Assembly (NCBI RefSeq): GCF_024266585.1
Contig: NZ_CP100647.1
Coordinates: 2,461,001 to 2,525,000 of the forward strand
Origin: Xanthomonas sacchari
Lineage (GTDB): Bacteria > Pseudomonadota > Gammaproteobacteria > Xanthomonadales > Xanthomonadaceae
Direction: 5' to 3'
Length of the DNA: 64,000 nt
In this document: positions 22,365 through 30,665 of the stretch, in pieces
Position numbering within the stretch: the first letter of the stretch is position 1
Layout: each line of letters opens with the position of its first letter
Made by a program: the position numbers and the translations under genes
Notes under the pieces: model-generated
Database searches by the model: none
Told to the model about the DNA's origin: nothing
Seen by the model: only the letters and a program-made list of their open reading frames with translations

Positions 22365-24353
22365 ATGACGTATTTCGTGACAGGCGCCACCGGCTTCATC
22401 GGCCGCTATCTGATGGCCAGGCTGATGCGGCGCAAGGGCGTCGTGCATGTCCTGCTGCGCAAGGAGTCGCAGCGCAAGTTCGATGCGCTGGTGCGCGAGC
22501 AAGGCTGGGATCCCAAGCGCCTGGTGGTGCTGCATGGCGACGTCGGCGCCGAGTATTGCGGGCTGTCTGCGGCGCAGCGCAAGGCGCTGCACGGCAAGGT
22601 CAAGCATTTCTTCCATCTGGCCGCGCTGTACGACCTCACCGCCAAGGCCGAGGAACAGCGCGTCGCCAACCTCGACGGCACCCGCAACGCGCTGGAACTG
22701 GCCGCGCACCTCGGCGCCGGCATCTTCCACCACACCAGTTCGATCGCGGTGGCCGGGCTGTACCCGGGCATCTTCCGCGAGGACATGTTCGAGGAAGCCG
22801 AAGGGCTGGACGATCCCTATCTGCGCACCAAGTACGACGCCGAGGCGCTGGTGCGCGCCGAGACCCGGATCAAGTGGCGCATCTACCGCCCGGCGATGGT
22901 GGTCGGCGATTCGCGCACCGGCGCCATCGACAAGATCGACGGCCCGTACTACTTCTTCCCGCTGATCAAGAAGCTGCGCCAGCTGCTGCCGCCGTGGGCG
23001 CCGATGCTCGGCATCGAGGGCGGCCGGATCAACCTGGTGCCGGTGGATTTCGTCGCCGATGCGATGGACCACATCGCGCACAAGCCCAAGCTCGACGGCC
23101 ATACCTTCCACCTCACCGACCCCGAGCCGCTGCGGGTGGGCGAGGTGCTCAACGTGTTCTGCCGTGCCGGCCACGCCCCGGAAATGACCTTGCGGGTGGA
23201 CGCGCGCATGTTCGCGTTCGTGCCCTCCAGCATTCGCGCCGCGGTCGGCAGCCTGCCGCCGATCCGCCGCTTCACCGGCATGCTGCTGCGCGACTTCCGC
23301 ATCCCGCGCGAGGTGCTGAAGTTCATCACCTATCCCACGCGCTTCGACAGCCGCGAGACCGAGCGCGCGCTCAAGGGCAGCGGCATCGCCGTACCGCGGC
23401 TGGAGGACTATGCCTGGCGCCTGTGGGATCACTGGGAGCGGCACCTGGATCCGGACCTGTTCGTCGACCGCTCGCTCAAGGGCAAGGTCCGCGGCAAGGT
23501 GGTGCTGATCACCGGCGGTTCCTCGGGCATCGGCCTGGCCACCGCGCAGCGCGTCGCCGAGGCCGGCGCCATCACCATCATCGTGGCGCGCGGCGAGCAG
23601 GAACTGCATGCCGCACGCGACGCGATGAACGCCAAGGGCGGCAAGGTGTTCGCCTACACCGCCGACCTGTCGGACCTGGCCGACTGCGACCGCCTGCTCA
23701 AGACCGTGCTGGAGGCGCACGGCCATGTCGATGTGCTGATCAACAACGCCGGCCGCTCGATCCGCCGCTCGATCGAACTGAGCTACGACCGCTTCCACGA
23801 TTTCGAGCGGACCATGCAGTTGAACTACTTCGGCAGCCTGCGCCTGATCATGGGCGTGCTGCCGGGCATGACCGCGCGGCGCAAGGGCCATATCATCAAC
23901 GTCAGCTCGATCGGCGTGCTGGCCAACTCGCCGCGCTTCTCCGCCTACGTCGCCTCCAAGGCGGCGCTGGACGCCTGGAGCCGCTGCGCGCAGGGCGAGC
24001 TGTCGGGCAAGGGCATCAGCTTCACCACGGTCAACATGCCGCTGGTGAAGACGCCGATGATCGCCCCGACCAAGATGTACGACAGCGTGCCGACGCTGAG
24101 CGTGGACGAAGCCGCCGACCTGATGGTCAAGGCGATCATCGAACGCCCCAGCCGCGTGGCCACGCGCCTGGGCATCTTCGCCGCCCTGGTCAACGCGGTG
24201 GCGCCGAAGGCCTACGAGGTGGTGATGAACACCGCCTTCGAACTGTTCCCCGATTCGGCCGCGGCCAAGGGCGACCGCAAGGCCCTACGCGAGGCCAAAC
24301 CGAGCCAGGAGCAGATCGCGTTTGCTGCGTTGATGCGGGGCGTGCATTGGTAG
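22365..24353 (+). CDS. Two-domain SDR protein, likely fatty acyl-CoA reductase
   Basis: A 662-residue fusion of two Rossmann reductases. The N-terminal extended-SDR half (residues 1 to ~370) has TGATGFIG at residues 6-13 and a YLRTK catalytic motif. The C-terminal classical SDR half starts near residue 383 with TGGSSGIG, then NNAG, and has active-site YVASK. The same size and order occur in the ~660-residue Marinobacter fatty acyl-CoA reductase (Maqu_2220 type), which makes fatty alcohols from acyl-CoA; assignment here is by architecture and remembered similarity. It stands at the head of a lipid/PHA-flavoured stretch. Confidence 0.75.
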   Translation: MTYFVTGATGFIGRYLMARLMRRKGVVHVLLRKESQRKFDALVREQGWDPKRLVVLHGDVGAEYCGLSAAQRKALHGKVKHFFHLAALYDLTAKAEEQRVANLDGTRNALELAAHLGAGIFHHTSSIAVAGLYPGIFREDMFEEAEGLDDPYLRTKYDAEALVRAETRIKWRIYRPAMVVGDSRTGAIDKIDGPYYFFPLIKKLRQLLPPWAPMLGIEGGRINLVPVDFVADAMDHIAHKPKLDGHTFHLTDPEPLRVGEVLNVFCRAGHAPEMTLRVDARMFAFVPSSIRAAVGSLPPIRRFTGMLLRDFRIPREVLKFITYPTRFDSRETERALKGSGIAVPRLEDYAWRLWDHWERHLDPDLFVDRSLKGKVRGKVVLITGGSSGIGLATAQRVAEAGAITIIVARGEQELHAARDAMNAKGGKVFAYTADLSDLADCDRLLKTVLEAHGHVDVLINNAGRSIRRSIELSYDRFHDFERTMQLNYFGSLRLIMGVLPGMTARRKGHIINVSSIGVLANSPRFSAYVASKAALDAWSRCAQGELSGKGISFTTVNMPLVKTPMIAPTKMYDSVPTLSVDEAADLMVKAIIERPSRVATRLGIFAALVNAVAPKAYEVVMNTAFELFPDSAAAKGDRKALREAKPSQEQIAFAALMRGVHW

Positions 24354-24357
24354 TGGG

Positions 24358-24505
24358 GCGGGGAATCGGGAGTGGAGAATCGGGAATCGCAAAAGCGCTG
24401 GCTGCACGCGGTGCCACTGCTGTCTTGTCAGACAGGTGCGCGCGCATGTGCACGGCATGCCGATAGCCCGCTCTACCGATTCCCCATTCCCGATTCCCCA
24501 ATCCC
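24358..24505. repeat. Inverted GGGAATCGGGA-type intergenic repeat
   Basis: GGGAATCGGGAGTGG with GAATCGGGAATCG (24361-24388) faces its complement, ATTCCCCATTCCCGATTCCC (24478-24497). The arms flank about 90 bases and fill the gap between convergent genes. A related copy is at 30625-30660, which marks a dispersed family. Confidence 0.7.
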
Positions 24506-24508
24506 GGC

Positions 24509-25504
24509 TCAAAACGTCCGACATTGCCGCCAACGCACCGGTTCCGCACGGCCGGGGCGCGGGTTGAGCTGGATGCGGACCGTGCGCAGGGTCGGGTAGC
24601 GTTCCACTTCGCGGCAGATGCGCGGCCACACCTGGGCATCGTCGCCGCTGCGGTCGACCACCAGGGTCATCTGCGTCTGCCAGATGCCGCGGATCACGCC
24701 CGGCGTGCTGGCCAGGGCCTTGGACAGGTTCTGGCGATTGCGCTGTTCGGTGGCGGGGTCGGGCTCGGCCAGATCGCCGGCGGCATCGAGCGCCTGCTGG
24801 GGCGCAGCCTCGCTGGCGGTCGTCGAGGTGGCTGGCGCCTGCGTGTGGGCCGCAGCAGCGGCGGGCGCAGGCGCGGGCGCGGCCACGGATGCGGGTGTCG
24901 CTTCGGGTTGCTGCAGCGCCAACGCACCGACCCCGGTCACCACGCCCAGCGCGAGCGAGGCCAGGCCGGCGATGGCGATGTGGCGCTGCGCGCGGCGGCG
25001 GCTGGCGCCGATCACGCCGTCTTCCAGCTCGCTGGGCAGGTAGCGCTTGAGCATCGGCCAGATGCGCCGGCCGTCGAGGATTTCCACCGCCTGCTTCTCG
25101 GCCGCGGCGATGCCGTCGCGCTGCACCTTGCCCTCGGTGATCAGGATGCCGCCCTGCGCGCCCATCAGCCGCGCCGCCGCTCCCAGTTCGTTGACCGCGG
25201 CCGAGCCGATGCGGTACGCGCGGCCGTGCTTGCACGACAGCAGCCAGCGCGCATCGCCGCGGGTCATCACGAAGTCGCTCTGCGGTTCCTTGGACGCGGC
25301 GTCGTCCACGGCCGCATCGTGCAGGTCGCGCTGTTCGCGCATCGCACGCCGCACCATGTAGGAGAAATCGCGCCAGTGCAGGCCGGCCAGCGCATGCAGT
25401 CCGGCGGTGGTCTCATTCTCGCGGCGCCGCACCAGCCACAGGTAGAGACTGGCCGCCAGCCATGCCGCGATCGCCAAGATCGCGGCCGCTATCCAGGAAA
25501 ACAT
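24509..25504 (-). CDS. Membrane-anchored restriction endonuclease-like (Mrr_cat) protein
   Basis: A 331-residue protein. Residues 3-24 form a membrane helix. Residues ~40-150 resemble the Mrr/PF04471 endonuclease-like fold: LHWRDFSYMVRRAMRE, then SDFVMTRGDARWLLSCKHGRAYRIG (an Asp ... Ser-Cys-Lys core) and GGILITEGKVQRDG. A second hydrophobic segment lies at ~172-193, followed by an Ala/Pro-rich linker and a ~90-residue C-terminal domain. It resembles membrane proteins annotated as restriction endonucleases that lack a methylase partner; none is near here. The catalytic Asp-x-Lys pattern is only partly convincing, so nuclease activity is uncertain. Confidence 0.6.
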   Translation of the reverse strand: MFSWIAAAILAIAAWLAASLYLWLVRRRENETTAGLHALAGLHWRDFSYMVRRAMREQRDLHDAAVDDAASKEPQSDFVMTRGDARWLLSCKHGRAYRIGSAAVNELGAAARLMGAQGGILITEGKVQRDGIAAAEKQAVEILDGRRIWPMLKRYLPSELEDGVIGASRRRAQRHIAIAGLASLALGVVTGVGALALQQPEATPASVAAPAPAPAAAAAHTQAPATSTTASEAAPQQALDAAGDLAEPDPATEQRNRQNLSKALASTPGVIRGIWQTQMTLVVDRSGDDAQVWPRICREVERYPTLRTVRIQLNPRPGRAEPVRWRQCRTF

Positions 25505-25597
25505 GCTCGCACCCGCACACGCGCCGAAAGAAGTCAGTGTATCGCCAGCGTGTCACGGCGCCGGCAAGGCGACGGCGGTGGAAGGCGGACAAGAAAA

Positions 25598-25660
25598 GAC
25601 CCGCCAGTCCGAAGCCGAGAGGGGAGGGGAGCAAACGGTCTTCTGATGGACTGGCGGGTC
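25598..25660 (-). terminator. Terminator-like inverted repeat after the phasin gene
   Basis: Perfect 13-bp arms (25598-25610 and 25648-25660) with a 37-base loop. On the minus strand the stem is followed by TTTTCTT, as expected for the end of the phasin transcript. Confidence 0.6.
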
Positions 25661-25704
25661 CGCTTCGATTGTCTGGAAAAACGTGTTGCTTTGCAACAAT
25701 CCGG

Positions 25705-26358
25705 TTACTCGGCCGGGGTCGGCGTCGCGCTTTGCGTGCGGCTGCGGCGCTTGGGTGCGGTTGCGTTCCTGGCTGGCGCGACCTTGGCGACCACCGGGCC
25801 GGCGCGTCGGCGCGCCGGTGCCGCGCGCTTGGCGGTGCCGGCGTGCGATGCGGCGGTCTTCTTGGTGGCCTTCTTCGTTGCCGGCGCCTTGCCCGAGGCC
25901 TGCGACGCACGGCCGCCGCGCAGATGCCGCAGTTCGCCATTGAGCGCGTCCACGCGTTCGATCAGCGCGCCCAGGTCCTCGCGGCTGGGCACTTCCAGGC
26001 GACGCAGGGCGCGCTGCACGCGGTCCTCGAACACCTTTTCCAGGCGGTCCCAGGTGTCGGCAGCGCGCTCGCGGGCCTGGCCGACCCGGTTCTCCACCGC
26101 ATCGCGCACCGCGTCGACGCCGCCGCCGGCCAGCTTGCGCGTGCTCTGCTCCAGGCTCAGGCCTTCCTTCACCAGGGTCTCGAACAGCTTGCCGCCTTCG
26201 GCTTGGGCGCGGCCGAAGGCGCCGACCCCGGCCAGCCAGACCTGCTGCGCCGATTCGCCCAGGCGCTTGGACAGCTTCTCCGCCTGCGCCTGCAGGGTGT
26301 CGTCGGCGGCAGTGGCGGTGCTGCGCTTCTTGCGCGCGGATTTCTTCAGAGTGGCCAT
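25705..26358 (-). CDS. PhaF-like phasin (PHA granule-associated protein)
   Basis: A 217-residue phasin. Residues ~20-130 carry the family helical region (AQQVWLAGVGAFGRAQAEG, then FETLVKEGLSLE, and DLGALIERVDALNGEL as coiled coil). The C-terminal ~75 residues are a Lys/Ala/Arg/Pro-rich, AAKK-type tail like PhaF, which binds DNA and helps divide granules between daughter cells. It may also act without PHA as a chaperone-like protein. The adjacent patatin-type hydrolase is also minus strand. No phaC synthase is in the window. Confidence 0.8.
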   Translation of the reverse strand: MATLKKSARKKRSTATAADDTLQAQAEKLSKRLGESAQQVWLAGVGAFGRAQAEGGKLFETLVKEGLSLEQSTRKLAGGGVDAVRDAVENRVGQARERAADTWDRLEKVFEDRVQRALRRLEVPSREDLGALIERVDALNGELRHLRGGRASQASGKAPATKKATKKTAASHAGTAKRAAPARRRAGPVVAKVAPARNATAPKRRSRTQSATPTPAE

Positions 26359-26472
26359 GACGGTGCGGTTCCTTCGGCGGATGAGTGGCGGAGTTTGAGA
26401 CTCGGGACTGTGACTAGAGTAATCACACCAGCGTGCGCAGCGGGCAAGCGGCGTACGCGGGCGACGTCGGCG

Positions 26473-27738
26473 CTACGCCTCCGGCGAACGGTGGGTGCGG
26501 CGCCTGGCGCGGCGGTTGGCGATGACCTGGTCGACGTCGTCCAGCGCACGGCGCAGCCGCGCGGTGGTCTCGGTCATGCGCCGCGGCTGCACGTCCACGC
26601 CATCGAGGAAGGTGCGGTGGCGGTCGTTCAGGATCGCGTGGCGCAGCGCGATGCCGTGCGCGGCCAGCAGCGGCTCCAGTGTCTGCGCGTTGCGGCGCAG
26701 GTCGGCCAGGGTGTTGCGGTAGGCGAGCTGGCACACGCGGTGGCGCGCGGCGTAGCTGAAGAGATTGGTGAAGAACAGTTCGCTGTTGTTGGCGTTGGGC
26801 TCGAACACCAGTTGGTCCACCTGCGGGTACTGCTGCGCGTATTTCTCCAGCCCCACCTGCATGCGCGATTGCAGCAGGGTGCGGAAGGTCTGCGACAGCA
26901 CCGCCGGCAGGCCGCCGGCGAGCAGCCGCGCGCGGTCGATGTGGCCATTGCGGCGCGGCGCATGGGTGGCGTCGTAGGGCACCAGCGGGTTGATCCCGAT
27001 CATCAGGTCGATGCCGCGCTCCAGCAGGGTGGAGGCGTGCATGGTGCGGCGCAGCGCGCCGTCCACGTAATGGTGCCCGTCGATCTGCACCGGCGGGTAC
27101 AGTCCCGGCAGCGCGGCGCTGGCCTGGATCGCCAGCGAGATCGGCACGTGGTCCATGCCCGGCTCGCCGAAGCGCACCGTGCGGCCGCTGTCCAGGTCCA
27201 CCGCGACCACGAACAGGCTGGTATCCAGGTCGCGGAAATCGTTGCTGCGGCCGCGGCGGCTGAACACGTCCTGCAGGAAGCGCTCGACCCCGGCGTTGTC
27301 GAACAGGCCGCTGGGCACCAGCCCGCCGAAGCGGGTGATCAGGTCGGACCAGCGGGTCTTGCGCGGCTCGGTGAGCAGGTCGTGCCACCAGCCGTAGGCC
27401 AGCCGCGGCAGCGTCGCGGCGCGGCGCAGGTACTCGTAGACGTTGGGCCGCAGGAAGTCTTCCGGGCGGAAGTGCGCATCGTCGCTGTTGCCGGTGACGA
27501 AGATCCGGCAGATCTCGGCGCTGCTGACCCGGTTGGCCAGGCCGGCGGTGAGGAAGGCCCCGGAGCTGACCCCGACATAGCAATCCAGGCGGGTCAGGTC
27601 CAGTCCGTCCAGCGCCTCGTCCAGGGCGCGCAGCGCGCCGAGGCCGTACATGCCGCCGATCGGGCCGCCGCCGGCGATGGCTAGGCCGATGCGGCCATTG
27701 GAATGGGGACGGGGCGAGGCGCTATGGAGGGAAAGCAT
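26473..27738 (-). CDS. Patatin-like phospholipase
   Basis: A 421-residue patatin-fold hydrolase acting on acyl esters. The oxyanion loop is AIAGGGPIGGMYGLGAL near residue 20, the nucleophile Ser is in GVSSG near residue 58, and the catalytic Asp is in the DGA motif of YVDGALRRTMHAS near residue 225. There is no signal peptide or membrane helix. It starts 87 bases from, and divergent to, the FFLEELY-type gene. Neighbouring phasin and reductase genes suggest a role in lipid or storage-granule turnover; that is inference. Confidence 0.85.
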   Translation of the reverse strand: MLSLHSASPRPHSNGRIGLAIAGGGPIGGMYGLGALRALDEALDGLDLTRLDCYVGVSSGAFLTAGLANRVSSAEICRIFVTGNSDDAHFRPEDFLRPNVYEYLRRAATLPRLAYGWWHDLLTEPRKTRWSDLITRFGGLVPSGLFDNAGVERFLQDVFSRRGRSNDFRDLDTSLFVVAVDLDSGRTVRFGEPGMDHVPISLAIQASAALPGLYPPVQIDGHHYVDGALRRTMHASTLLERGIDLMIGINPLVPYDATHAPRRNGHIDRARLLAGGLPAVLSQTFRTLLQSRMQVGLEKYAQQYPQVDQLVFEPNANNSELFFTNLFSYAARHRVCQLAYRNTLADLRRNAQTLEPLLAAHGIALRHAILNDRHRTFLDGVDVQPRRMTETTARLRRALDDVDQVIANRRARRRTHRSPEA

Positions 27739-27825
27739 GCGCGGTCCGCAGGAGGCAGTGGCGCGAGTGTAGCCGAGCGCGGCGACGCTTGCGGTCGTGA
27801 CGGGCTGCGACCATCATCGGCGGCC

Positions 27826-28545
27826 ATGGCCCGCAGCAACCCCGTCCTGGAACGACTCGGCCGCCGCCTGGCGTGGCACCAGGCGCTGCACGACCCCGTG
27901 CGCGAACCGCGCAACGCGCTGCGCTGGCTGCAGGAACTGCGGCGCTGGCAGTCGCAGCGGCTGGAGCGCAGCTTCGAGCACTTCCTGGAGGATCCGCAGC
28001 GGCGCCCGGCGGCGATGTTCTTCCTTACCGACGTTTATGGCGACCGCGACTTCAGCCGCCGCGACGCCGACATCGTCAAGGTGTTGCCGATGATGCAGCG
28101 GCTGATGCCGGCGGCGTTGCTGGACACGGTCGCCGACGGCATCGAGCTGGGCGCGCTGACCCACGCCCTGGACCTGCGCATGGCTGCGGCGCTGCAGGCC
28201 CTGGCGCCACGGCGCAAGCGCCTGGACGAGGCGCTGTATGCCCAGGCCTATCGGCAGACCGGACTGCCGCGGCTGCGCCAGCGCCAGATCGATCTGATCG
28301 CCCGCGTCGGCCTGGGCCTGGCCAACGCGGTGCACACGCCCGGCGTGCGCATGTTGCTGCGCTTCGCGCGCGGCCCGGCCAAGGCGGCCGGGTTGTCGGA
28401 ACTGCAGGGCTTCCTGGAGCGCGGCTTCGACGCGTTTTCCAAGCTGGGCGACGCGGAAGGCTTCATCGGTGATATCGAGACCACCGAGCGCGCCGTGTCG
28501 CGGCGGTTGTTCGCGGGCGATCCGGATCCGTTTGCGTTGGAGTGA
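27826..28545 (+). CDS. FFLEELY-motif-type conserved protein (DUF8198-like)
   Basis: A 239-residue, Arg/Leu-rich helical protein without signal or membrane segment. The central segment AAMFFLTDVYGDRDFSRRD followed by VKVLPMMQRLMP corresponds to the FFLEELY-G-x-x-D-F-S-x-R-D motif of a conserved family of unknown function; here FFLTDVYG replaces FFLEELYG. It diverges from the patatin gene, with 87 bases between the two starts for both promoters. No function can be assigned. Confidence 0.7.
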   Translation: MARSNPVLERLGRRLAWHQALHDPVREPRNALRWLQELRRWQSQRLERSFEHFLEDPQRRPAAMFFLTDVYGDRDFSRRDADIVKVLPMMQRLMPAALLDTVADGIELGALTHALDLRMAAALQALAPRRKRLDEALYAQAYRQTGLPRLRQRQIDLIARVGLGLANAVHTPGVRMLLRFARGPAKAAGLSELQGFLERGFDAFSKLGDAEGFIGDIETTERAVSRRLFAGDPDPFALE

Positions 28546-28558
28546 GTCGGGGGCCGCG

Positions 28559-28733
28559 CCCTCACCCCAACCCCTCTCCCGGGGGGAGAGGGGCTTTGGT
28601 CGTTCCTTCTCCCCTCGGGAGAAGGTGGCCCGCAGGGCCTGATGAGGGGACGGGCGCAGCCTCGTGTAGCCAGTTCCATCAGTGCTTGGCGCCGTACCCT
28701 CACCCCAACCCCTCTCCCGGGGGGAGAGGGGCT
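28559..28733. repeat. Two direct copies of a CCCTCACCCCAACCCC-type palindromic repeat
   Basis: A 37-base unit at 28559-28595 recurs exactly at 28697-28733. Each unit holds the inverted repeat CCCCTCTCCC / GGGAGAGGGG. The first is followed by a related arm (CTTCTCCCCTCGGGAGAAGG, about 28607-28626). Such units are scattered between genes in this group of bacteria. Here they separate two convergent genes and could end transcription from both sides. Confidence 0.85.
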
Positions 28734-28743
28734 CGATCGCGCA

Positions 28744-29019
28744 TCAGCCCAGCTTTTCCGCCAGCACGCGGCGGATCTCGCTCTCCACCGTGCCCTTCAT
28801 CGCCGACAGCAGGAACCCCAGTTCGGCGGTGACATGCACCTGCTTGGGCAGCAGTTCGATGCGGCCGTCCACGCCCGAGCGCGAGAACAGCAGGGCGTCG
28901 CCGTCCCAGTGCGATTCCAGGTCGAAGCGCTCGGCCAGTTTCCTGGCGGCGGTTTCGATGGCCTTGCGGGCCTGCGCGGGGGACATGGCGTGGTCGTGGC
29001 GGATGTCGATGCTGGACAT
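28744..29019 (-). CDS. Polyhydroxyalkanoic acid system family protein
   Basis: A 91-residue protein matching the PHA_gran_rgn family: IDIRHDHAMSPAQARKAIET at the N-terminus, then LAERFDLESHWDGDALLFSRSG, and the end region GFLLSAMKGTVESEIRRVL. The family is found near PHA genes but its biochemical role is unclear. AGGAG precedes the ATG at 29019. It is the third PHA-associated gene in the window. Confidence 0.82.
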   Translation of the reverse strand: MSSIDIRHDHAMSPAQARKAIETAARKLAERFDLESHWDGDALLFSRSGVDGRIELLPKQVHVTAELGFLLSAMKGTVESEIRRVLAEKLG

Positions 29020-29135
29020 GCTGGCTCCTGTGCGGGCGGGTGCCCGCGTGAACGATCAGGCATTGTGCGTATGCGCGATGCATTGTCCAGCGCGCGCGCT
29101 TCTGCGCGCGCGGGCAACCTGCTAGGCTGCCCGCC

Positions 29136-29933
29136 GTGCACGATCTGCAAGTCCATTTCAGCAACCGCCAACATCCCGACCGGCCCCTGCGCGCGGGCGT
29201 GCATCGCATCGTGCGGCTGGCCTCCGGCCAGGTCAGCGTGGTCGACGACACCCAGGGCGCGTTGCTGCTGGCGCAATTCTGCCTCGACCGGCGCGGGCTG
29301 TGGCTGCAGGTCGCCAACGGCAGCCGCGGCATCCACGTCAACGGCCGCCCGGTGCGGCGCATGGCCCTGCTGCGCGCCGGCGACGCGGTCTACGCCGACG
29401 GCGTGGAGATGGTGGTGCAGGGCAAGTGCGAGCCGCTGCAGCGCCTGCCCGAGGTCAGCGAGGCCGAACACGACGATCCGCGCCTGGTGTTGCGCGGTGT
29501 CGGCGGCCCGCACCATGGCCGCAGTTTCACCGTGGACCGGGTGCGCAGCGTCGGCCGCTTGCGCGACTGCGACATCCGCATCGACGATCCGGCCTGCGCC
29601 GAGCAGCACGCGCGCCTGGAACGGCACGGCGAGCGGGTGCTGCTGCGCGGCTTCGGCGATGCGCAGACCCAGGTCAACGGCATCGCCGTGCGCAGCTGCT
29701 GGCTGCAGCCCGGCGATCAGGTCGTGTTCGATGCCCAGCACCGGTTCGTGCTGGAAGTGCCGCAGATGGTCGGTGCCGAGCCGCTGCGCGACGACCCGGC
29801 CCTGGCCGCGTTGGCGCTGACGCCGGCGGTGGCCCCGCGTCCGGCCACCGTGCGGCGCTGGCCGTGGCTGTTGCTCAGCGCCTTGCTGCTGGCCGCCGCG
29901 CTCAGCGGCCTGCTGTGGTTCGGCGCGCGCTGA
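29136..29933 (+). CDS. FHA domain protein with C-terminal membrane anchor
   Basis: A 265-residue protein. Residues ~1-100 form an FHA-like beta fold (ANGSRGIHVNGRPVRRMALL), and residues ~110-210 a more typical phosphothreonine-binding FHA domain (HHGRSFTVDRVRSVGRLRDC, then DPACAEQHARLE and VNGIAVRS). The classic Arg and Ser/His region is recognisable in the second. Residues ~240-262 form one membrane helix, so the domains face the cytosol. The GTG start has no clear SD. The last 32 bases overlap the msrQ 3' end on the other strand. No kinase is adjacent. Confidence 0.75.
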   Translation: MHDLQVHFSNRQHPDRPLRAGVHRIVRLASGQVSVVDDTQGALLLAQFCLDRRGLWLQVANGSRGIHVNGRPVRRMALLRAGDAVYADGVEMVVQGKCEPLQRLPEVSEAEHDDPRLVLRGVGGPHHGRSFTVDRVRSVGRLRDCDIRIDDPACAEQHARLERHGERVLLRGFGDAQTQVNGIAVRSCWLQPGDQVVFDAQHRFVLEVPQMVGAEPLRDDPALAALALTPAVAPRPATVRRWPWLLLSALLLAAALSGLLWFGAR

Positions 29934-30531
29934 GCGCCCGCCAGCCGCGCCAGCCCAGCAGCACCGCCAGGATCGCCGCGTACAGCAGCGGTTCGCGGAT
30001 GTCCGACTTCACCAGCCACCAGAAGTGCAGCACGGCGAGCACGCCGATCGCATAGATCGCCTTGTGCAGCTTGCCCCAGTTGCGCTTGAGCCGGCGCATC
30101 CAGCCCTGGGTGGAGGTGACCGCGAGCGGCACCAGCAGCAGCCAGGCCAGGAAGCCGACGGTGATGTACGGACGCTTGACGATCTCCTCGAAGATCTGCG
30201 TCCAGTAGCCGCGCAGGTCCAGCCCCAGGTAGGCCGCCAGATGCACGCTGGCATAGAAGAACGCGTACAGCCCGAGCATGCGCCGGAACCGCAGCAGCAC
30301 CGGCTGCCCGGTCAGCTGCCGCAGCGGGGTGATGGCCAGGGTCAGCAGCAACAGCCGCAGCGCCCACAGCCCGGTGCGGTGTTCTACCTCGGCCACCGGA
30401 TCGGCCCCCAGGGCGTCGCTGCCGGTCTGCCACACCTGCCAGAACTGCCAGCCCAGGTACGCCATCGGCGCCAGCGCCAGCGCATGCACCACCGCCTTGG
30501 CGGCAATCAACGAAGTCGAGGTCTTAGCCAT
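29902..30531 (-). CDS. msrQ: MsrQ, heme-binding membrane subunit of the MsrPQ system
   Basis: A 209-residue membrane protein with about six helices of the ferric-reductase-like fold. It carries heme and passes quinone electrons to periplasmic MsrP for repair of oxidised methionine in envelope proteins. Family segments include HRTGLWALRLLLLTLAITPLR, broken by the heme-binding His, LLRFRRMLGLYAFFYASVHL, GYWTQIFEEIVKRPYITVGF and AIYAIGVLAVLHFWW. It follows msrP on the minus strand with a 134-base gap that contains a dispersed repeat. Confidence 0.93.
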   Translation of the reverse strand: MAKTSTSLIAAKAVVHALALAPMAYLGWQFWQVWQTGSDALGADPVAEVEHRTGLWALRLLLLTLAITPLRQLTGQPVLLRFRRMLGLYAFFYASVHLAAYLGLDLRGYWTQIFEEIVKRPYITVGFLAWLLLVPLAVTSTQGWMRRLKRNWGKLHKAIYAIGVLAVLHFWWLVKSDIREPLLYAAILAVLLGWRGWRALSARRTTAGR

Positions 30532-30624
30532 GCGCCGTCATCGCGCGGTGTGGGCAAAGGCGGCATGAGACGCGCCGACTGTGGTGCCAGCCATCGCGCG
30601 ACGCCACCACCCGGCGCCGCGCTT

Positions 30625-30660
30625 TTCCCATTCCCGATTCCCGGTTCGCCATTCCCAGCC
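30625..30660. repeat. CCCATTCCCGATTCCCGG-type repeat between msrP and msrQ
   Basis: CCCATTCCCGATTCCCGG followed by CGCCATTCCCAG is the same family as the inverted repeat at 24358-24505. It lies inside the msrPQ operon gap. Confidence 0.55.
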
Positions 30661-30665
30661 TCCGC

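Noticed and set aside
24509-25504. Restriction-modification system
   Set aside because: Only a membrane-anchored nuclease-like protein is present, without a methyltransferase or specificity subunit.
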